Source: Oscillospiraceae bacterium | GTDB taxonomy: Bacteria; Bacillota; Clostridia; Oscillospirales; Acutalibacteraceae | Length of the DNA stretch: 64,000 nucleotides | Direction of reading: 5' to 3' | Assembly: GCA_029218825.1 (NCBI GenBank) | Contig: JAQXSC010000075.1 | Location: 1-64,000 of the forward strand | Made by a program: the position numbers and the translations under genes | Notes under the pieces: model-generated | Databases searched by the model: none | What the model saw: the letters and a program-made list of their open reading frames with translations, nothing else | Told to the model about the DNA's origin: nothing | Shown here: piece after piece, positions 60,624 through 64,000 of the stretch | How the letters are laid out: the number at the start of each line of letters is the position of its first letter | Position numbering within the stretch: the stretch's first letter is position 1

Positions 60624-63050
60624 TTACTTTAAGTAATCAGATGAGCCACCGATTGCACCGTCAATACCTGTGAATCCTGTAGCACAGCATACATAAACTC
60701 TCATATTAGCCTTGCCTACAGAACCTGTTGTCAGTGTACCGTTAGTAACGTTCTGAACATCACCTGTTACAGCATCAATGTATGTACCGTTAGGGATATT
60801 CTTGAAAGTACCGCTACCGCTGATTGAAACAAGAGCAAGAGAATCAACGCCCTCTTTAGCGTCAGTATATCTTCTGATGAAGTTCATACCTGTACCGCTT
60901 ACGTATGTAGAGGAAGCAGTGTACTGACCTTTCTGAAGTGCAGGGATTGCACGACGGATAGCATTAACCTTTGATAAGTGCTTTGAAAGTGGTGAGTTAA
61001 GTGTATCTGCTACTGTACCGGAAGCAGTATATTCACTGAAGTCGGTAGCAGTAACATTACCCTCAAGATAGTCACCATAATATGCACGACCTGAATCCTC
61101 AAGAGAAATCAAAGTACCCTTATCAATTAACTCACCCTTCTTAAACTCAACCTCAGAGCCGTAATATACGCAAGGAATACCACGGAATGTAAACATTAAG
61201 TCCATATTCTCAGCCCATGTCTGTGTACCGCCTGTGAAACGTGTTGTTTCCTGTGGCTGTTCTGGAGCATAGTCGTGAGAATCAACGTACATTACGCTGT
61301 ATGTAGCGTCGTTGTAGTACTTATCGTTGCCCTTAGCAAAGTTGAATGCGTTGTTAGCACTACCGAACATTCTGTGCATCTGGAAGTCGATAGCGTCCAT
61401 ACCGGAAGCCATTGAACGGTCAGAGCCGTGATATGTAATGCCATTTAGGAAAGCATTATCAGATTTTGGCTGAGAAGCGTCAAGGTTGCCATTGTAATCA
61501 TCTTCTTCCAAATAGTGCTGTAGAACAAGGTTCATATTTTCGTTAACAGAATTTGCATCTGTTCCCCAGTTCCACATATCAGCCCATTTGCTGTTTGGTT
61601 CTTTCCATGTATAGTATGGAGTAGATTCCTCTGCGTGGCCTCTGTACCATACGCTTGTGTAACGAGTACAGATTTCGCCGAACATATAGAAGTTTGGATT
61701 ACCGGAATCTGCTGCTCTGTCCATTAACTGCTGGTTGAACATAATGTTCAAAGATACTCTTGGAATATGACGAACTGTATCTACACGGAATGCGTCAACA
61801 CCCATTTCGATAAAATTACCATAGCAATCAACAACGTATTCTGCTACTGCAGGGTTTTCTGTATTCAAGTCAACGCAGTCACCGGCAATCTGTGAGAATT
61901 TAGTTGTCCAGTCATCATAGTTTGGACTCTGGAAGTAACCGGTGTGATAGTAGTTATTTGGGTTATACTTATCACTTGTTGATACCTTATCCATACCGAA
62001 GTCCTTATCAGCAGGCTGAGGTCCTGTTGAGTTACCGTTGTCACCTGTGTAGGTAACGTTCTTCATTAGGTTTAATCTCTGCTGATACTGAATGCCGGGC
62101 TGCTGTGCCCAATATTCTTCAGGAGAGTTTAAACCGTAACTCTCAAGTAGATAATTTGTAGGTATAACTTCATTACTGATTACGCCTGTTTTTGTGATGT
62201 CGCTGTTAAACATAGCAGACTCGTCTTTGTCAAATAATGGGCTGAAGAATGCTTCACCAAAGTTACCTGTGTGCTGTAGAACAACGTCCTGAACAATTTT
62301 CATACCCTTTGAGTGAGCAGCGTCAATAAGATCCTGGAAAGTAAAGTCATCACTTTCATAACGTCTGTCAACCTTTGAAAGGTTCATAGCGTGATAGCCG
62401 TGATAGTCATAGCCGGAAGCATTCTCAACAATAGGAGTTATCCAGATTGCAGAGAAACCTAAAGCCTTGATATAGTCAAGTTTATCTGCAAGACCTTTGA
62501 AGTCGCCTCGCCAAGCAGGGTCGGAGTCAGGGTTGTTTGCACTTCCATCATCCCAACAGTGTACGTTGTTGCCTGTGTCACCGTCGTAGAAACGTGTTGT
62601 CATTACAAAGTAGATTGTTTCCTCACGGAAATCAATACTGCTTACAGGGTCAGCCTTATCAGGGTTTGATGAACGCCATGATCTGCCCTTGTACCACCAT
62701 TCACCTGTCTTACGTGTAAGTTCAGAAGTTAACTGCTTACCGTCTTTGTCGGTGAACAGCATATTAATCTTTGTTACATCATTGAATTTGTATGTGTACC
62801 AATTTTCGCCCTCTGTTGCGTCCTTTGTCATAGCAACACCGGGGTACTTGGTTTCGATATTCTTTGGAAGTGAGTTCCAATAATATACATATGGTGCTGT
62901 TGTTTCACTTTTGAAATGAACAGTAATTCCTGTTTCATTAGCAGCTACCTCGGTATTATCGGAAGCAGCAGCCTGAACAGAAACGATACCAACAGAAATT
63001 ACCAAAGTCAAAGCAATTAGTAAAGCAACAATCTTTTTAAGGTTACTCAT
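60624..63050 (-). CDS. Secreted GH13 alpha-amylase with N-terminal starch-binding-like domain
   Basis: 808 residues. Signal peptide about 1-28 (SVQAAA). Residues 40-120 (ITVHFKSETTAPYVYYWN...GENWYTYKF) resemble a CBM26-type starch-binding module. The catalytic domain follows with ETIYFVMTTRFYDGD, DVVLQHTG, nucleophile D424 in FRVDTVRH, acid/base E459 in FGEICT and D593 in DSHD. A C-terminal beta domain ends the protein. No dockerin is present, so this enzyme is free or held by other means. AGGAGG lies 6 bp before the ATG. It follows the dockerin protein by 12 bp and shares its transcript. Confidence 0.92.
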   Translation of the reverse strand: MSNLKKIVALLIALTLVISVGIVSVQAAASDNTEVAANETGITVHFKSETTAPYVYYWNSLPKNIETKYPGVAMTKDATEGENWYTYKFNDVTKINMLFTDKDGKQLTSELTRKTGEWWYKGRSWRSSNPDKADPVSSIDFREETIYFVMTTRFYDGDTGNNVHCWDDGSANNPDSDPAWRGDFKGLADKLDYIKALGFSAIWITPIVENASGYDYHGYHAMNLSKVDRRYESDDFTFQDLIDAAHSKGMKIVQDVVLQHTGNFGEAFFSPLFDKDESAMFNSDITKTGVISNEVIPTNYLLESYGLNSPEEYWAQQPGIQYQQRLNLMKNVTYTGDNGNSTGPQPADKDFGMDKVSTSDKYNPNNYYHTGYFQSPNYDDWTTKFSQIAGDCVDLNTENPAVAEYVVDCYGNFIEMGVDAFRVDTVRHIPRVSLNIMFNQQLMDRAADSGNPNFYMFGEICTRYTSVWYRGHAEESTPYYTWKEPNSKWADMWNWGTDANSVNENMNLVLQHYLEEDDYNGNLDASQPKSDNAFLNGITYHGSDRSMASGMDAIDFQMHRMFGSANNAFNFAKGNDKYYNDATYSVMYVDSHDYAPEQPQETTRFTGGTQTWAENMDLMFTFRGIPCVYYGSEVEFKKGELIDKGTLISLEDSGRAYYGDYLEGNVTATDFSEYTASGTVADTLNSPLSKHLSKVNAIRRAIPALQKGQYTASSTYVSGTGMNFIRRYTDAKEGVDSLALVSISGSGTFKNIPNGTYIDAVTGDVQNVTNGTLTTGSVGKANMRVYVCCATGFTGIDGAIGGSSDYLK

Positions 63051-63062
63051 TTATATTCCTCC

Positions 63063-64000
63063 TTAAAATGTTGTAACTAAACCGCAAATATATCTTTGAA
63101 TCATTGTAGCGTCTTTAATTGTGATAGAGCCGTCTTTATCTGTATCTGCATAAGTAGTATCAATTACAGAAATTTCAGCAAGGTGTTTCTGAATTGCTGT
63201 AGCATCCAAAATGTTAATCTTACCGTCCTTGTTCACGTCACCGAGTTTTGCCTGTGCAACAGTTGTTGGCTGAGTTGTTGGCTGAACTGTTGGCTTAGTT
63301 GTTGGCTGTGGTGCTGTTGTAGGAGCAGTAGTAGGTGCTGTTGTCGGCTTTGTAGGAGCAGTTGTATATGTCGGTGTTGTAACCGGCGGTAGAGTTGTAT
63401 CAGGAGTTTCGTCGATTTCATTTACACACTCGTACTGATATGTCTGATAAGTAGTATCATTCATACAGTTCTGAACATAAGCCTTAATTGTATAAACACC
63501 GAGTTTTGAAGGTGTAAATGTATATTTGTTATTTAATGTGTAGTATGGAATGTTAGTAACTCCGTCAGGCTCAGTAACAACGTACTTGTAGAACAGTAGA
63601 TTTGTTCCAACTGCACCGCCGATAGCGTCAGTAGTGAATGTTACTGAAGAATTTTTCTTAATCTGAACATTTGTGCCAAGGCTGTTAGAGAAAGCCTTGA
63701 TAAATGCTGATTCAAGTGTGGAAGCGTCCTTGATGACAAAGTCCATAGAACGGCTGTTTTCGTTACCTGCTGTATCCTTAACGTCAACAGTAATTGTGTA
63801 GTCACCTGCTGAAGTAGGAACCCAAACAACAGATGAAGCCGCACCATCGGAAAGAACAGTACCGTTTACGCTGAATTTGTAAGTTAGATCACCCTCGGAA
63901 GATTTAGCAGTTGCTGTAATCTTGATACCGCAAGTTGTGTAGGAAGGTGATTTTACATCAGTAGTAAGACCTGTGATTTTAACAGGACTTGTGCTGTATG
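63063..64000 (-). CDS. Dockerin protein with Ig-like repeats (C-terminal part, runs off the window)
   Basis: The reading frame is open from the window edge to its stop at 63063, so the N-terminus lies beyond 64000. Visible are two Ig-like beta modules (one with YTITVDVKDTAGN, one with PSKLGVYTIKAYVQN), a Thr/Pro-rich linker (PTTAPTTAP- and QPTTKPT-type repeats) and a C-terminal type I dockerin: LGDVNKDGKINILDA and DTDKDGSITIKDA, with AIQKHL and MIQRYI helices. Both calcium loops are canonical. The catalytic part, if any, is not visible; given the adjacent amylase, a starch-acting enzyme is likely. Confidence 0.85.
   Translation of the reverse strand, partial: YSTSPVKITGLTTDVKSPSYTTCGIKITATAKSSEGDLTYKFSVNGTVLSDGAASSVVWVPTSAGDYTITVDVKDTAGNENSRSMDFVIKDASTLESAFIKAFSNSLGTNVQIKKNSSVTFTTDAIGGAVGTNLLFYKYVVTEPDGVTNIPYYTLNNKYTFTPSKLGVYTIKAYVQNCMNDTTYQTYQYECVNEIDETPDTTLPPVTTPTYTTAPTKPTTAPTTAPTTAPQPTTKPTVQPTTQPTTVAQAKLGDVNKDGKINILDATAIQKHLAEISVIDTTYADTDKDGSITIKDATMIQRYICGLVTTF

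Noticed and set aside
1-64000. rRNA, tRNA, insertion sequences, transposase or origin
   Set aside because: I read the intergenic regions and found no cloverleaf, no rRNA sequence, no transposase motif and no DnaA-box cluster.

Overview
The window looks like a piece of the chromosome of a low-GC, spore-forming, starch-degrading Clostridia (Oscillospirales/Ruminococcaceae). The evidence is the Firmicutes order glmU-prs-pth-mfd, the sporulation genes (spoVAF, spmA, spmB, an alpha/beta SASP, a BofC-like protein), a type II fatty-acid cluster built around fabK, and three secreted starch-type proteins of which two carry dockerins. Dockerin-bearing amylases are the hallmark of the Ruminococcus bromii amylosome, so a R. 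bromii-like organism is my best guess; this is inference from gene content, not a database match. I see no rRNA, tRNA, insertion sequence or CRISPR array.

Layout. 1-11.2 kb: ppdK (minus strand), then a shortened glmU, prs, pth and mfd (plus), followed by a PrsA-like lipoprotein and a Thr/Pro-rich membrane protein. 11.2-22.3 kb: a compact minus-strand phage-derived cluster with a complete head and neck (terS, terL, portal, protease, cement, capsid, adaptor, stopper, terminator) and a PBSX-type contractile baseplate. It has no recognisable sheath, tail chaperone, tape measure, lysis, integrase or repressor gene; a 43-codon ORF sits where the tape measure should be. 22.3-26.6 kb: sporulation and small-metabolism genes (spoVAF, spmAB, an AbrB-type regulator, dCMP deaminase, a phosphopantetheinyl transferase, SASP). 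26.6-28.6 kb: a DUF4143 ATPase behind four GTTACA boxes spaced exactly 32 bp apart, and a small 60-residue protein. 28.6-36.5 kb: the operon fabK-fabD-fabG-fabF-accB-fabZ-accC-accD-accA, where fabK is split by an in-frame TAA and the promoter carries a pair of inverted 13-bp elements.

36.5-48.7 kb: BofC-like protein, a class A penicillin-binding protein, hom-lysC, the aspS-gatC-gatA-gatB set for tRNA charging, and a solitary trpB2. 48.7-55.3 kb: an ABC ATPase/DUF1275/FtsX-type permease operon, sfsA, nfo and a 41-residue Cys/Gly-rich membrane peptide. 55.3-64 kb: a GH13 amylase with an internal dockerin; a metal-handling block (a yybP-ykoY-type manganese riboswitch, mntP, a CaCA exchanger and a 55-residue Cys/His-rich peptide); then a second GH13 amylase and the C-terminal part of a dockerin protein that runs off the window.

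How parts work together: AccABCD makes malonyl-CoA that FabD/F/G/Z/K turn into acyl chains; Hom and LysC handle the aspartate pathway; AspRS with GatCAB probably makes Asn-tRNA or Gln-tRNA indirectly; the dockerin proteins would attach to cohesin scaffoldins encoded elsewhere. The most unusual items are the sheathless, tape-measure-less phage cluster, the interrupted fabK, the helically phased GTTACA array, the fab operator pair, and the Cys/His-rich peptide with its own palindromic operator.
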